Source: Prorocentrum cordatum (taxonomy: Eukaryota; Sar; Dinophyceae; Prorocentrales; Prorocentraceae). Taken from it: 64,000 bases of DNA. Position numbers and translations under genes: made by a program. The notes beneath the pieces were generated by a model that did not search any database, was not told the DNA's origin, and saw nothing but the letters and a program-made list of their open reading frames with translations. How positions within the stretch are numbered: position 1 is the first letter of the stretch; every line of letters starts with the position of its first letter. Location of the stretch: positions 129,501 to 193,500 of the forward strand of contig CAUYUJ010015750.1 of the NCBI GenBank assembly GCA_963575745.1, written 5' to 3'. Shown here piece by piece: positions 48,719-58,439 of the stretch.

Positions 48719-50902
48719 CTCTAAGAACAGTTCGTGGAAACCACAAAAGGTTCTTCTAACATTGTTTGGTAGGGCTATAGGCGAGCCAGGACGCTTCGCC
48801 GATGCTTGACTCCTCCCCCGCCGCTGAGCCCGACGTACGACAAGGCCCGGTGCAGGGAGTTCAGCACGCGGGCGATGGCCTCCCAAACGTGCGCGCTCGC
48901 CTCGCCCCGCAGCCCGGCCAGCAGGCGCAGCACCTCCACGGCCGGCAGCTTCCCCGCCCTCGCCAGCGCCGCGCTGTCGAGCAGCAGGCCGATCCGGTCC
49001 GCCACGCCCACCTCGCCGCGCTGGAGGGCGGAGACCAGCGAGTCGCGCAGCGCGGGCGTGGCGTACAGCACCCTGTACGGCGCCACCTGCCCGAAGTTGA
49101 GCTTCAGCCAGCCAGAGCTGCCTCGAGGCAGCGCCAGCGACCCCTCGCCGCGGCCCAGCAGCTGCCCAGACGGCGCCCACAGCCCGCTCGCGCCTCCGGG
49201 GAGCAGCGGTACCTGCCACACCTTCTCGTCGTCCCCCGGGAGCTCGCTGCCGTCCGCGAGGAACCACCGCTGCCGCACGGACAGCTGGCCACGCAAGGAC
49301 CCAGACTCGCCGACGGTGAGCAGGGGGAAGCCCTGCTGCAGTGTCCACGACTGCATCATGGCGCGGACGGGCTGGTCCGACACTTCCTCCCAGCACGACC
49401 ACAGGTCGGCCGAGTCCGTGTTGCCGTAGGCGTGCCTGCGCATGTACAGCACCAGCCCGGCCCTGAAGAGGTCGTGGCCCAGGAACCCGTGCACCATGCG
49501 GACCACGGATCCGCCCTTGGCGTACGAGATCAGGTCGAACACCTCGTCCACCTCCTGCGCCCTGTAGATCGGCACCTCGATGGGGTGGGAGTTGCGGAGC
49601 GCGTCAAGTCCCAGCGCCTGGCTCTGTTCCTGGACAATGTACTGGTCCCAGATGCTCCACTCTGGAAAGAGCACATCCGCGGCGTGCGTCTGCATCCAGT
49701 TTGCGAAGCCCTCGTTCAGCCACAGCTGATCCCACCACTCCATAGTAACAAGGTTACCGAACCACATGTGCGCGAGCTCGTGGGTCACGACGGTTGCAAT
49801 GCGCATTTTTCGAGACACTCCCACGGAGCTGACGTCGCAAAGCAGGTCCACCTCGCGGTAAATGACGAGGCCCCAGTTCTCCATGGCACCCGCTGCGAAG
49901 TCGGGGGCTGCCAGCATGTCCAGCTTGGGCAGGGGGTAAGGCACGCCGAAATACTCGCCATAGAAATCCAGTGCCCGAACCGCCACCTCGAGCGCGAACA
50001 TCCCCGTCGCCTGCTGCCCAGGAGTGGTGAGCACCCTTACCAGCACTCCACCCTTTGTCGCCCTCTGCACCGCGTCGAATCTGCCCACCGCCATCGCGAG
50101 CAAGTACGAGGACATCACCGGCGAGTCCAGGAAGGACACCACCTTCCTGCCGTCCGCCAGCGTCTCCTCCGAGGCCACGGGCATGTTGGACAGCGCGGTC
50201 AGGTGGGCCGGGAAGCTGAGCGTGAGCGCGAAGACGGCCTTCCGACTGGGCTCGTCCCAGCAGGGCAGCACACGCCTGGCTTCTACGGCCTCCAGCTGCG
50301 TCAGCGCCATCGCCTGGCGGCTCCCAGTCACCCCCGTGTACCAGCTGCGGTACAGCCCGGCCATGTCTTCGCCCAGGACGCCGCCGTACGACAGGGAGAG
50401 CACGCCATGACCGAGCGGCAGCGCCGCTGGGAAGGCAAACGTCACCGTCTGCGCGGTCTCGTTCAGCCACATCCTCTGCGCGCGCATGCCGAAGTTTGGG
50501 GGGCCACATGCGAACCCTACCCCTACCCCCCGCGATTTCTGAGGGGGAGGGTGGGGTTCACTTCGCTCGGGAGCTCCCGAGCGAAGTGAATCCCCCACCC
50601 TCCCCCTCAGAAATCGTAGGGGGTAATTAGGAGTAGGGTTCGCACGTGGCCCCCTAGAAGTCCTGCCCCTCCTCCCGATACCGGACGGAGCCCAGCGCGA
50701 TGGACAGGCTCCGGGCGTGCAGGGTGAGGAGCTTGCTGCCCGGGTCCACGACGGCGAGCTCCACGGCCAGGCGGCCAGAGAAGGCGGCCGCCGCTCCCTC
50801 GGGATCCAGCTCCAGGGCCAGCTCGTACCGCCTGGGGATCGCGTGCGCCGGGAGCAGCTCGCGCTCCCTCGCTCGGGCGGAGGTCGCCTGCTGCAGCCGG
50901 AA
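45280..50902 (-). CDS. M1-family zinc aminopeptidase gene, at least seven exons
   Basis: Metallopeptidase that removes N-terminal residues from peptides; closest in layout to puromycin-sensitive/ERAP-type enzymes. Exons on the minus strand that I could join in frame: 50902-50663, 50475-48813, 48539-48384, 48183-48069, 46873-46752, 46386-46266, 45556-45280. The first carries the M1 N-terminal strand (IPRRYELALELDPE). The large exon has GAMENWG and the zinc site HELAH, an 18-residue spacer, then NEGFA (HELAH codons at 49768-49782), so the catalytic set is intact. The later exons build the ERAP1_C-like helical domain, ending RNEAQFVAALGAE ... MSG. Joins give continuous sequence such as RFMGSDAGVVGEARARF and GSVFRIVLAGAQGERE. 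Proposed donors are GC, GA and GT, all acceptors AG. The 5' end above 50902 is not found: a GCAG acceptor (or trans-splice site) precedes it, with no ATG in this exon. No signal peptide can be judged. Confidence 0.88.
45557..46265 (-). other. Aminopeptidase intron 6 (GT-AG) with two foldbacks
   Basis: Borders share GGTTC (donor TG|GTTC, acceptor GAG|GTTC), and the join gives AWSW-FVEQHAAL. It holds an inverted pair at 45932-46078 (CATCGCTCGGACGT against ACGTCCGAGCGATG) and a diverged member of family G at about 46075-46246. Confidence 0.7.
46387..46751 (-). other. Aminopeptidase intron 5 (GT-AG) containing family A copy A6
   Basis: Donor GAAG|GTCGG, acceptor ATAAG|GGCTG, repeated AAGG at the borders. 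The join reads LGAHEGLQDETLA. Confidence 0.6.
46565..46721. repeat. Foldback element, family A (copy A6)
   Basis: Starts AAGTCGGGCGTGTCCCCCTA, ends GACGGGCCCGACTT; inside intron 5. Confidence 0.88.
46877..47002. repeat. Foldback element, family A (copy A7)
   Basis: A shortened copy at the 3' end of intron 4. ACTATCCTT to its left and ACTACCCTT to its right look like a target duplication. Its CTTAAG terminus supplies the AG acceptor of the exon starting at 46873. Confidence 0.8.
47040..47269. repeat. Foldback, about 230 bp, in intron 4
   Basis: GGCCCAACAGGGGGTCCAGC at the left is inverted to GCTGGACCCCCTTTTGGGTC at the right; the next blocks (GGGGGTGGTGCAATAGATTT against AAATCTATTTCACCACCCCC) continue the stem. 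Confidence 0.85.
47485..47600. repeat. Foldback related to the one at 42588
   Basis: CGCGCGGATTTCTCGGATCG is inverted to CGATCCGAGAAATCCGCGCG; the interior is CCCTGGCGCGCGGACC-like, as at 42588-42686. Confidence 0.85.
47705..48030 (+). repeat. Tandem duplication of about 190 bp in intron 4
   Basis: GGTGTAAACGGGATCCAGGT through GCCCCACACCACCCCGACGT to GGCAGCCCGCCACC occurs at 47705-47835 and again at 47897-48020 with few changes. GGTGTATACAGGGATCCA repeats lie between. Confidence 0.85.
48184..48383 (-). mobile_element. Introner: aminopeptidase intron 3 is a family K element
   Basis: The complete family K element (48188-48375; inverted ends GATGCTCATTCTGGGGACC and GGTCCCCAAAACGAGCATC) makes up nearly the whole intron. 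GGCTC is duplicated at the borders. A GC donor (G|GCTC) and AG acceptor (TAAG|GCTC) fall on the two copies, and the exact join restores RFMGSDAGVVGE. Confidence 0.8.
48540..48812 (-). mobile_element. Introner: aminopeptidase intron 2 is a family E element
   Basis: Family E copy E2 fills this intron. GAG is shared at both borders (donor GGAG|GAGTC, acceptor CACAG|GAGGG), and the join is in frame (SGGGGGPELVELF). The element carries an unusual T11-A37 run at 48669-48716 not present in copy E1. Confidence 0.75.
48669..48716 (+). repeat. T11 followed by A37
   Basis: A homopolymer pair in the middle of family E copy E2. It could be a retroposed poly(A) scar or a slippage product. Confidence 0.9.
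50476..50662 (-). mobile_element. Introner: aminopeptidase intron 1 is a 160 bp palindromic element
   Basis: The element (50497-50656) is an almost complete palindrome centred on GGGAGCTCCC. The ends are TGGGGGGCCACATGCGAACC and GGTTCGCACGTGGCCCCCTA, and GAAGT is duplicated on each side. The only AG acceptor that keeps frame is at GCGCGCAG|AGG, with a GA donor (CAG|GACTTC). A join at the duplication itself would also keep frame but would lack an AG. Confidence 0.75.
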
Positions 50903-51109
50903 CTGCGCTCACGAGGATCATGATGTTAGGGTTCTGGGCCGGCTTCCTACAAGTTTCAGAGAACGAGCCCCGGCCAAACTCTGCCGTTCCTGCTGGAAGG
51001 GCGCACGTGCTCGAGAAGCTGGGCTTGCGTGCCGGCAGGTGGGCTAAGTGGCGCTGGCCCAACCTTTCGGGAGGAGGTTTCCTAATCATATAGTTGGACG
51101 CCCGAGATG

Positions 51110-51289
51110 GGTACAGAAAAAATGGGTACAATGCCCAACAACAAATGATGTCCAAAACCAACAGCAGCCGCTGTTGGGCAGGCGGCCTCCTGTCTCAAAT
51201 GGACACAGGCCGCGGCGGCGCGGACAGCGAGTCCTGTTCAGAATGAACAGGAACTGCTGTTGGGCATTGTACCCATTCTTTCTGTACCA
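51110..51289. repeat. Foldback element, family G (copy G2)
   Basis: GGGTACAGAAAAAATGGGTA and CAATGCCCAACA at the left are inverted to TGTTGGGCATTG and TACCCATTCTTTCTGTACC at the right. A diverged relative lies in aminopeptidase intron 6. Confidence 0.88.
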
Positions 51290-51411
51290 ACTTCGTTCGT
51301 GCAGAGTCTGGGGGCGCTGTGCGACGAAGCCGGGCCGAAGATAAAAACCGGGTGTGAGGATAAGTCGAACGTCTCTGAGATCCGGCCCCCTCTGGAGGAG
51401 GTGTATCGGGG

Positions 51412-51575
51412 ATGGACAGACCTCCCTTTAGTAAAACGTGGTTTAGTGAAAACGACCTGAGGCCCAAACCTGGCGGGCGCAAGCCTGGAAAATCACGGCC
51501 GCGGCGCCCTCTCGAGAACCGAAAACGGACAATTCACTGATCGACGCGTCACTGTTGGGGGCTCTGTCCGCCCCC
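51412..51575. repeat. Foldback element, family H (copy H2) with a 10 bp duplication
   Basis: Inverted ends GATGGACAGACCTCCC and GGGGGCTCTGTCCGCCCC. GTGTATCGGG flanks both sides, a likely target duplication. Confidence 0.8.
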
Positions 51576-52247
51576 GAGTGTATCGGGCGCGGCAGCCTCC
51601 TCCGTGCGCTCCAGAACGCTCCGAGAGAGCGTCCGGGAAGCCTCTGCAGACGACGTCCGAGAGAGCGTCTATATCCGTACCCAGCTCCTCCGTGCCGATG
51701 CAGGTGCTCGACCGTATGCGCCGCACCTCCGCGCCTGGCCGGGGGGGGCCCACCCTGGGCCCTGCCTTCGTGCACGCGCCCCCGCGGCCGAGGCCGGGAG
51801 GACCTGCGCGATCGTCCGGGCAGGGCGCGGGAGGGCCTCTCGGCCGGGCACGCCGGCGGGCATCATCCCAGAGCGAGACCCGAGGCACCTTCAGCTGGAG
51901 GCCAGACCACAGGAAACCTTCCGCGAGAGGGAGGCCCAACCCCGAGATCCCAGGGCGTCCGTTGATGTTTGGTGTGGGAACGTCACGCTCCCCATCGCAA
52001 AACCATCGAAACCCGAGAAACGCAAGGTGTTTCTTAGCATGGGCCACCACTGTATGTTGTCCAACACAGGTTTTGCGGAAGTCCCGACCCCCTTCCCCGG
52101 GACCGGCTCGTCCTCCCGAGCGGTGTCTTGGCAGTCCTGGGGTCGGGAGAGGGCCCCCAGAGCCCCCCAGGGGGTGCGGGGGAGGGGAGGTGGAGGAGCC
52201 TTCCCAGCTTGGCGGTCTGGTGGGTGGGGCGAGGGCGCAGGGACAGA
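51576..52247. other. No gene recognised
   Basis: GC-rich unassigned DNA; long frames on both strands are compositional. Confidence 0.4.
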
Positions 52248-52350
52248 GGCAGGAAGGGGAGGAGGAGGAGGAGGAGGAGGAGGAGGAGGAGGAGGAGAAG
52301 GAGGAGGAGGAGGAGGAGGAGGAGGAGGAGGAGGAGGAGGAGGAGGGGGG
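52248..52350 (+). repeat. (GGA)n tract
   Basis: About 100 bases of GGA ending in a G-run. Confidence 0.92.
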
Positions 52351-52939
52351 GGGGGACGCGGAGGAGAAGGGAAGGCCGCTGGAATACTTCAATGCCTTGC
52401 AAGTCTGGTTATGGGTGTCAGGCGCCCTCCGCCGCGCACCTCTGCGGGCCCTCCGCCGCGGCGGCGCCCCCGCCCTCCTGCGGCGGCTCCGAAGGTTTGT
52501 CTTTTGTTTGCAAAAACGCGGCGTGGTTCGCAGCCCGCACACTGGGGGGGGAGGGGGAAACCAAACCTACCTCGCTTTTGACCACCCTCGCTTCCAAGAG
52601 GTACCAAACGATGCCAAATTGCAGCCTGTATTGGTCAGGCCGCTGGACGAGGAGGCGCGTGGTATGGCTTGGTTTTGCCTGGAAGCGAAAGCGGGGTAGG
52701 TAGTTCACGCTCTGAAAAAAGGGCGCGGTTCGCAGCCCGCACACTGGGGGGGGAGGGGGCGGGCGAACCTCGGCAGAGCTCTCCGCCGCGCCCCGACGGT
52801 GCCCCACGAGGGTCGCGCGGTGGCGCCCGGCCGACGCCACCCCGGCGCAGATCACAAACCCACACCACTGCGCAGTGAACCATGCAGTCGCCGACTCCTG
52901 CAGTGCTGGGGTGATCCCTGTGGGCCCGCACCAAAAGGT
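52351..52939. other. Two diverged copies of a short block; no gene
   Basis: CGCAGCCCGCACACTGGGGG plus GGGAGGGG occurs at about 52530 and 52732, and ACCAAACGATGCC-like sequence follows the first copy. Nothing else is assignable. Confidence 0.5.
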
Positions 52940-53031
52940 CATCGTCGTCGTCGTCGTCATCGTCGTCGTTTTCGTCGTCGTCGTCTCTTTCGTCGTCGTC
53001 GTCGTTTTCGTCGTCGTCGTCGTTTTCGTTT

Positions 53032-53063
<32 letters not shown>

Positions 53064-53072
53064 CTGTTCGTC
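52940..53072 (+). repeat. (TCG)n with TTTCGTCG variants
   Basis: About 130 bases of GTCGTC/TTCGTCGTC repeat. GTGATCCCTGTGGGCCCGCA just before it and a CTCCTGCAG block on both sides (near 52900 and 53100) suggest a duplicated flank. Confidence 0.88.
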
Positions 53073-53424
53073 ACGGGGCCACTCTCACGCGTCGCCGACT
53101 CCTGCAGCGCGAAGCACCCTGGGCCCCGGCCTCTCCCGCGCGCGCCCGCCCAGGCCGCCAGCAGCGCCGCCGCCGCCGCGGCGGCCCACCGCCGCCTCCG
53201 CGCGCGCCGCGGGGCCTCCGCGCCGGCGGGCCGCTGGAGGCCGCGCGGGCCCCGGGGGCCCATCGCGGCGGCGCCCTCGCCGCCGCCGCCCCCCCGGGGT
53301 CGCCCCTCGCGGCCTCGGAGCGCTTGCGGCGCCCCCGCCGCTCCCTCCGGCGCGCTTCCTGCCTTTCTCCCCCCCCCCCCCCTCCCTGCAGCTCCTGCTC
53401 CTGCTTCCGCTCCTGGTCTGCCTC
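53073..53424. other. GC-rich unassigned DNA
   Basis: Dense CGCCGCCGC words; no gene recognised. Confidence 0.4.
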
Positions 53425-53597
53425 CTCATCCTCCTCCTCCTCCTCCTCCTCCTCCTCCTCCTCCTTCCTCTTCCTCCCCCTCCTCCTCCTCCTCCTCCTC
53501 CTCCTCCTCCTCCTCCTCTCCTCCTCTTCCTCCTCCTCCTCCTCCTCCTCCCTCCTCCTCCTCCTCCTCCTCCTCCTCCTCCCCCTCCTCCTCCCCA
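53425..53597 (+). repeat. (TCC)n tract
   Basis: About 170 bases of TCC repeat. Confidence 0.92.
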
Positions 53598-54006
53598 TCC
53601 CAATGATCAAGAGATGGGCGACGCACAGACGCTGCAGCACCCCGGGGACATCCACATGGGTACGCGAGGCCTGCACCGACCTGTCGTGAGGGAGGTGAGC
53701 GTCCAGCCAATATGAACCACAGGCTTCGGCAAACGCCCAAATACACCTTTACATGAAAAATCTCTCATCGGAAACATATATATATATATATGTCTTACCG
53801 TTCCGTCGGGTGTGTGTCTTTTGGGGGGGTGGGGTCCTCTGATGTTGGCTGTGCCAGCCCACCCTCGGCTTCCCAGGCCGGGGGGGGAACACCGTCGGCG
53901 GAACTTTGATGACCCGACCTCCCGGCGAGCAGGGCTGCCCGACGCTCTGCCCCCCTCGGGCAGCACTTGCCCCTCCACAGCCAACCAGCATAGCAAGGAT
54001 GCGCGA
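53598..54006. other. No gene recognised
   Basis: Contains a (TA)n patch at 53779-53791 and G-runs. Confidence 0.45.
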
Positions 54007-54187
54007 TACAGTCGGGGCGTTGACCTGAGGAGCCCTAAATAAGGAACGAGGCCCCTTTTTTTCCCAAAGTTAAACTTCGACTTCCGATCGAAAACATCAG
54101 GAAAACCTGAGGCAAGCTGCGAAACACTTCAGGAACACGGAGCCCCTCCCCAACGAAAAGGGTTCCTTCTTCAGGGCCACGACTGCA
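54007..54187. repeat. Foldback element, family F (copy F2)
   Basis: ATACAGTCGGGGCGTTGACC ... GGGTTCCTTCTTCAGGGCCA; ends inverted. Confidence 0.88.
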
Positions 54188-54285
54188 AGGATGCAGGGGC
54201 CCTGGACGCCCATGCCCAAGCTTTCCGAGCGGGGCGCGGCCACCGACAGCGGCGAAGGATGGACCGAGGAGGCAAGGATGTAAGT
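54175..54285. repeat. Dispersed repeat (copy of 4160-4270)
   Basis: AAGGATGCAGGGGCCCTGGA ... GAGGCAAGGATGTAAG. Confidence 0.5.
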
Positions 54286-54289
54286 TGGG

Positions 54290-54512
54290 CGCCCGAGTTA
54301 TCCAGGGTAACTCGGGTCCGGGGTAACTCGGGTTCGGATTCCCGAAAAAGGAACCCGAGTTAGCCCTGACCCGAGTTACCCCTGATGATTTGGGGCTCTG
54401 GCGCCCGAGTTATCCGGGGTAACTCGGCCCCGGGGTATCTCGGGTTCGGAATCCCGAAAAGCGAACCCGAGTTAGCCCTGACCCGAATTACCTCTGATGA
54501 TTCGGGGCTCTG
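54290..54512. repeat. Tandem pair of foldback family B
   Basis: Two units, the second starting at 54403, same blocks as at 5143-5478. Confidence 0.9.
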
Positions 54513-54649
54513 ATCGACTGTGCCCTCCCTCCTTCGGGAGGCTCCCCCTCGTGGGGCACGGGGGGGGCGGCGGCTCGGCATCGGCAGCAACAGTAGTCAG
54601 CAGCGGTCCGGAGGCCTCTGCCTCGCAGGGGCGGCGGGCGGAGACTGAA

Positions 54650-54810
54650 GGGGCCCCAGGATACACAAATAAATACACACGAATAAAAAGATTCCCCATA
54701 TTTTCCCATATTTTCTGGGTTTTTGTCTTCCCCGCCAATCCCCATATTTTCCCATATTTTCCTGGGAGTCGACGATTAATTGTGTCTGTGTGTGTTTTTT
54801 GCCCTCCTGA
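54650..54810. repeat. Repeat family D, copy D4
   Basis: Same borders and CCCATATTTTCCC core as the other copies. Confidence 0.85.
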
Positions 54811-54840
54811 GAGACATCGTGCCCCCACCTGCGGGACGGG

Positions 54841-55016
54841 AAAATGACCACAGCCACTGCTTCTTGTTTGCGTCGCCTTCCAGCCGGCCGAAAAAGAAGC
54901 AGTGGTTGTGGTCATTTCCCTGGCGCCAAGCTCGACTAAAATGACCACAACCACTGCCTTGTTTCTGCGGGCTCGAAGGCGGTAACAAAAGAAAAGCAGT
55001 GGCTGTGGTCGTTTTC
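54841..55016. repeat. Two adjacent related foldbacks
   Basis: AAAATGACCACAGCCACTGC (54841) is inverted to GCAGTGGTTGTGGTCATTTC (to 54919). A second unit, AAAATGACCACAACCACTGC (54938) to GCAGTGGCTGTGGTCGTTTT (to 55016), repeats the pattern with a different interior. Confidence 0.88.
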
Positions 55017-56360
55017 ACGCCCCGTACCAGCCCCTGCCAGAATTCGGACTTCGGTTTCCCGGTGAAAATCACCATTGCTCGAGCTGATAGAACAGCTCAG
55101 ATCACCAGCAAACGTCTCCCCATCTTCCGCGTCGACCTTGTAGTGCAACGGTCTGGACGGGCCTTGACCTTGTTTTTTTCGGCAATGTGCGCAGCACGTT
55201 CTGGCAGAGCCCTGCCGGAACATGCTGGCTCCCACCCGTGCCGTACTGTCTGGTGCGTGGGGCACACCATCGTATGTACAAAATCTTTGTATGTTCGTTG
55301 TTTGCTTTGACGTGCCCTATCAGGTCCTGGTCTCCCCACAAGACGTTGATGTCGGACATCCGCTTCGACCTTCCTGCCCTCTTCCCCACCCCACCCCGGT
55401 GATAACCATCATAGGCCTCACCAATGAGAACCATCATAGGCCTCACACCCTATGCGGCTGCCATCATCGGGGCCGCTTGGGTCGCCATCTCCCACACATG
55501 CACCAATGCATTACGGCGTCAGTTGCCAATGGAGGGGGCCGAGGCCCTCCCTACGGCCCCTCGGCCAACGAAGACGGCCGTAGGGAGGGGTGCCAACGTA
55601 CCTCCACAACTCAGACCTCAGTACTTTACGGCGCCAGTTGCCACCATCCAGCGTTTTCCTCCTCCTCGTGTCCTCCTTTTCTTCCTTTTGCCAGGACCCG
55701 GCCTTGCAAAGCAACGCGCGTGGCGTCTGCACCTCTTCCTCCGCCTCCTCCGCCTCCTCCGTTCCACATACTGCTGCTGCTCTTCCTCCTTCTATGCCTC
55801 CTCCTCCGCCGCCGCCACCTCGTCCCTGCTCCGCCTCCTCCCCTCGCTTCACATCCTCTCCCTTCCCCATTCCCTCCCTTCCTCCACCTTGGCTTGGCCC
55901 AGGTCCGCGGGCCATCCGCGTGTCTCCTGCAGGCAGCAGAGACAGCCTGGGCCAAGCCCAGAGCAGGAGAACCATGGGCCCTCCTCCACATCTACGCTGG
56001 CATCCTTCGTGGGAGCCTGCTTGCACTGACATCGCCGGCCTCGAGATGCGCTGATTCACACTCATACGAAGGGGATGGAAAATGATTGCGCTAAGCGGGT
56101 GGGTGGTTAATGGTCTGCGCTCTCTGTATGTTAAGCGCCTTCTGTCTTCGGCTGTCTGGGGAAGGGTGAAACGACCTTAATCGAAACAAACCATATGCTA
56201 GGTTGATCGTCTCCAGAAAGCGTGTATCACAAAGGCTCCCGTCGAGATGACCCTAACAAAACACACGAATAGCAGCATGTGAAGAGACGGGTCGAGGAGT
56301 AGTAGGTCGGCTACTGGGGGGAAGCAATGACATCGATAGTCGCTCGAAATTGTATCGAAT
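55017..56360. other. No gene recognised
   Basis: A short tandem repeat (ACCATCATAGGCCTCACCA, 55406-55446) and a foldback-like CGGCGTCAGTTGCCA / CGGCGCCAGTTGCCA pair (55517, 55629) with inverted GGCCGAGGCCCTCCCTACGG in between. Pyrimidine-rich stretches follow. No confident coding. Confidence 0.4.
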
Positions 56361-56363
56361 CTG

Positions 56364-56397
<34 letters not shown>
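56364..56397 (+). repeat. (AC)n dinucleotide repeat
   Basis: About 17 AC units. Confidence 0.95.
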
Positions 56398-56398
<1 letters not shown>

Positions 56399-56425
56399 GG
56401 CCCCCAAGGGCGGTAAGGACACGTC

Positions 56426-56660
56426 CTCATCTTCCTCCTCCTCTTCCTCCTCCTCCTCCTCCTCCGCTCTCAATCCTCCCCCTTGTTCACCTTACTCCTC
56501 GTCTTCCCTCATCCATCCCCGTCCCCTTCTTCCTCGTCCCCTTCCTCCTCAATTCCCCCTCCTCCTCCTCATCATATTTGCCCTACCCCTCTTCCTCGAC
56601 TCCTCGCCCTCCTCCTGCTCCTCGTCCTCCTGCTCTTCTCCTTCCTCCGTCTCCTGCACG
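56426..56660 (+). repeat. Degenerate TCC-rich pyrimidine region
   Basis: CCTCCT repeats with interruptions; proline/serine/leucine frames are repeat products. Confidence 0.7.
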
Positions 56661-57275
56661 CCCTCTTATCTCCCGACTCGCGCACCTCTCCCCTGGAGGC
56701 CAAGGACAGCGGAGCCAACGGGGGGGGGGCAGGCTCGCAAGGCATCCATGGAGCTCCCCAAGCCTGACGGAAACAGGTCGAAGAGCGAAGAGGGTGGGAT
56801 CCAGAATCGGGGGTGGAGAACGACCGAGGATCGAGGATCGAGGATCGGGAAGGGCCGAGGAGGAGGAGCAGGACCAGAGGAGATCGTAGCCGAGAGGATC
56901 GAGAATCGGAGACGCAGGAGGATCGCCTCTAGAGGTTCGCCAAGATACTACTCCCTCGCCCTCCTCATTATCCCCTCTCCTTTCGCCACCTCCCCCATCG
57001 CCCTCTCCGCCCTCTCTATATAGTCTGCTCAGCCTCTCGTCCTCCTCTCCTCTCCCTCTTCCTCCTGCCCGAATGCGGCCTTGCTACATGTGCCATCGCG
57101 CGTAGAGGTCATGACGTGCTTGAAGCTCGTTGCTCCGCCCGAACTGCTGTGAAAGGTGCCAGTGCGCAAAGCAGTGGCAGCGCCGAGGTAAGAACCTACT
57201 GTTATGAGCAGCGCGTGGGAACACTCACAGGATGCCACACGCGTCGCAGTCAACAACGAAGGAGCACCCCCAGCA
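56661..57275. other. No gene recognised
   Basis: Short GGATCGAGGATCGAG repeats at 56827-56850; otherwise unassigned. Confidence 0.4.
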
Positions 57276-57456
57276 ATACAATCGGGGCGTTGCCCTAAGG
57301 AACCCTAAATGAGGAACGAGGCCCTTTTTTCCCATAAGTTAAACGTCGATTTCCCATGGAGAATCTTAGGAAAACCGGAGACAAACAGTTAAACAATCAA
57401 GGAACACCGAGCCCCTCCCCAACGAGAAGGGTTCCTTCTTCAGCGCCCCGACTGTA
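57276..57456. repeat. Foldback element, family F (copy F3)
   Basis: ATACAATCGGGGCGTTGCCC ... GGTTCCTTCTTCAGCGCCCC then GACTGTA. Confidence 0.88.
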
Positions 57457-57515
57457 CGAAGCGAGCCGTCAGATGAAGCGAGAGCGTGGAGCCTCCCAGC
57501 GCTTGCCTGTCGGCT

Positions 57516-57733
57516 GGTAGACCGCGCCGCGGGACAACATCGAGGCCTGCGTGGGGCGGCACCAGAGAACGGACAGCAACGACGACGTCTGCCTGGCTTT
57601 GCAAGGCAAAGACGTGCTCTTCTTCGGCATCTCGACACTGGGCAGCAGGGGGGGGGGTCTGGCTCTGGACCTCTGCTTCGTGCGACTGCTTGCAACAGTG
57701 CGCCCCATGGATGGGGAGACCCCGCCTGCCTGA
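57516..57733 (+). CDS. Candidate exon of an unknown host gene
   Basis: After a GGTAG acceptor-like site, a plus-strand frame reads APRDNIEACVGRHQRTDSND, then DVCLALQGKDVLFFGISTLG, a glycine/leucine-rich stretch and a TGA. It looks coding up to about 57640. Family not recognised; it starts about 60 bases after the family F copy. Confidence 0.4.
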
Positions 57734-58007
57734 ACCAGCCAGGCGCCCACAACAGCCAAGAGCCACTCCATGGAGCGGGGGGTGGAAGGGCGAGGGCAGT
57801 GCGAGGGCACGCGCCGATCGGCAGAACCACGAACCAAAAACCTATCACAAGACCTCCGGACGGCTCGATGTGTCCGACTCCGGCCCCATGCATCCCCCTC
57901 GACCCGCCCACGCCCAGGTCGCCCGGCCACGGCGCCGGCGCCCCACATGGGCTGCCAGCGCCATGTGCCTCTCCCGCGGGAGTTGCTGTTGCTGCTGCTG
58001 AGGGGGA

Positions 58008-58092
58008 GGGGGAGAAGGAGGAAAAGGAGGAGGAGGAGGAGGAAGATGATGAGAAAAAGGACGGGAGGATGAGGATGAGGAGGAGGAGGAGC
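58008..58092 (+). repeat. (GGA)n tract
   Basis: About 85 bases of purine repeat. Confidence 0.9.
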
Positions 58093-58439
58093 TATGGCGC
58101 TATGGCCGAAGGCGCAGAAGGGGATCCCGACTGGGCCTCGGAACGAGAAACGGGCGCGGCCACGCACCCGAGAGGAAGGGCCGCCGCTAGTCCGAGTCCC
58201 CTGACTCGGGCTGAAATGGCGGCGCGGCAGCCGAGGGGGGGTGGGGAGCCACGGGCGCTGGCCCGCTCGGCGCCGCTGTACAGGCTCACGGCTCTGGGCC
58301 CCGACCCTCCTCCTCCTCGACTCCGCGAACGACCCCGACCACCCCGTCCGCCACCCCCGCCCCCACGACCTGAAGAGACTGCGCGGCGGCCTCGTGGGCA
58401 ATCGGGGCCAGCATCAGCGGGCCTAGCGCCTCTCCCGTC

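Noticed and set aside
48802-50589. A long plus-strand frame antisense to the aminopeptidase
   Set aside because: It is the GC-rich shadow of the real minus-strand exon, which has the GAMEN and HELAH motifs.
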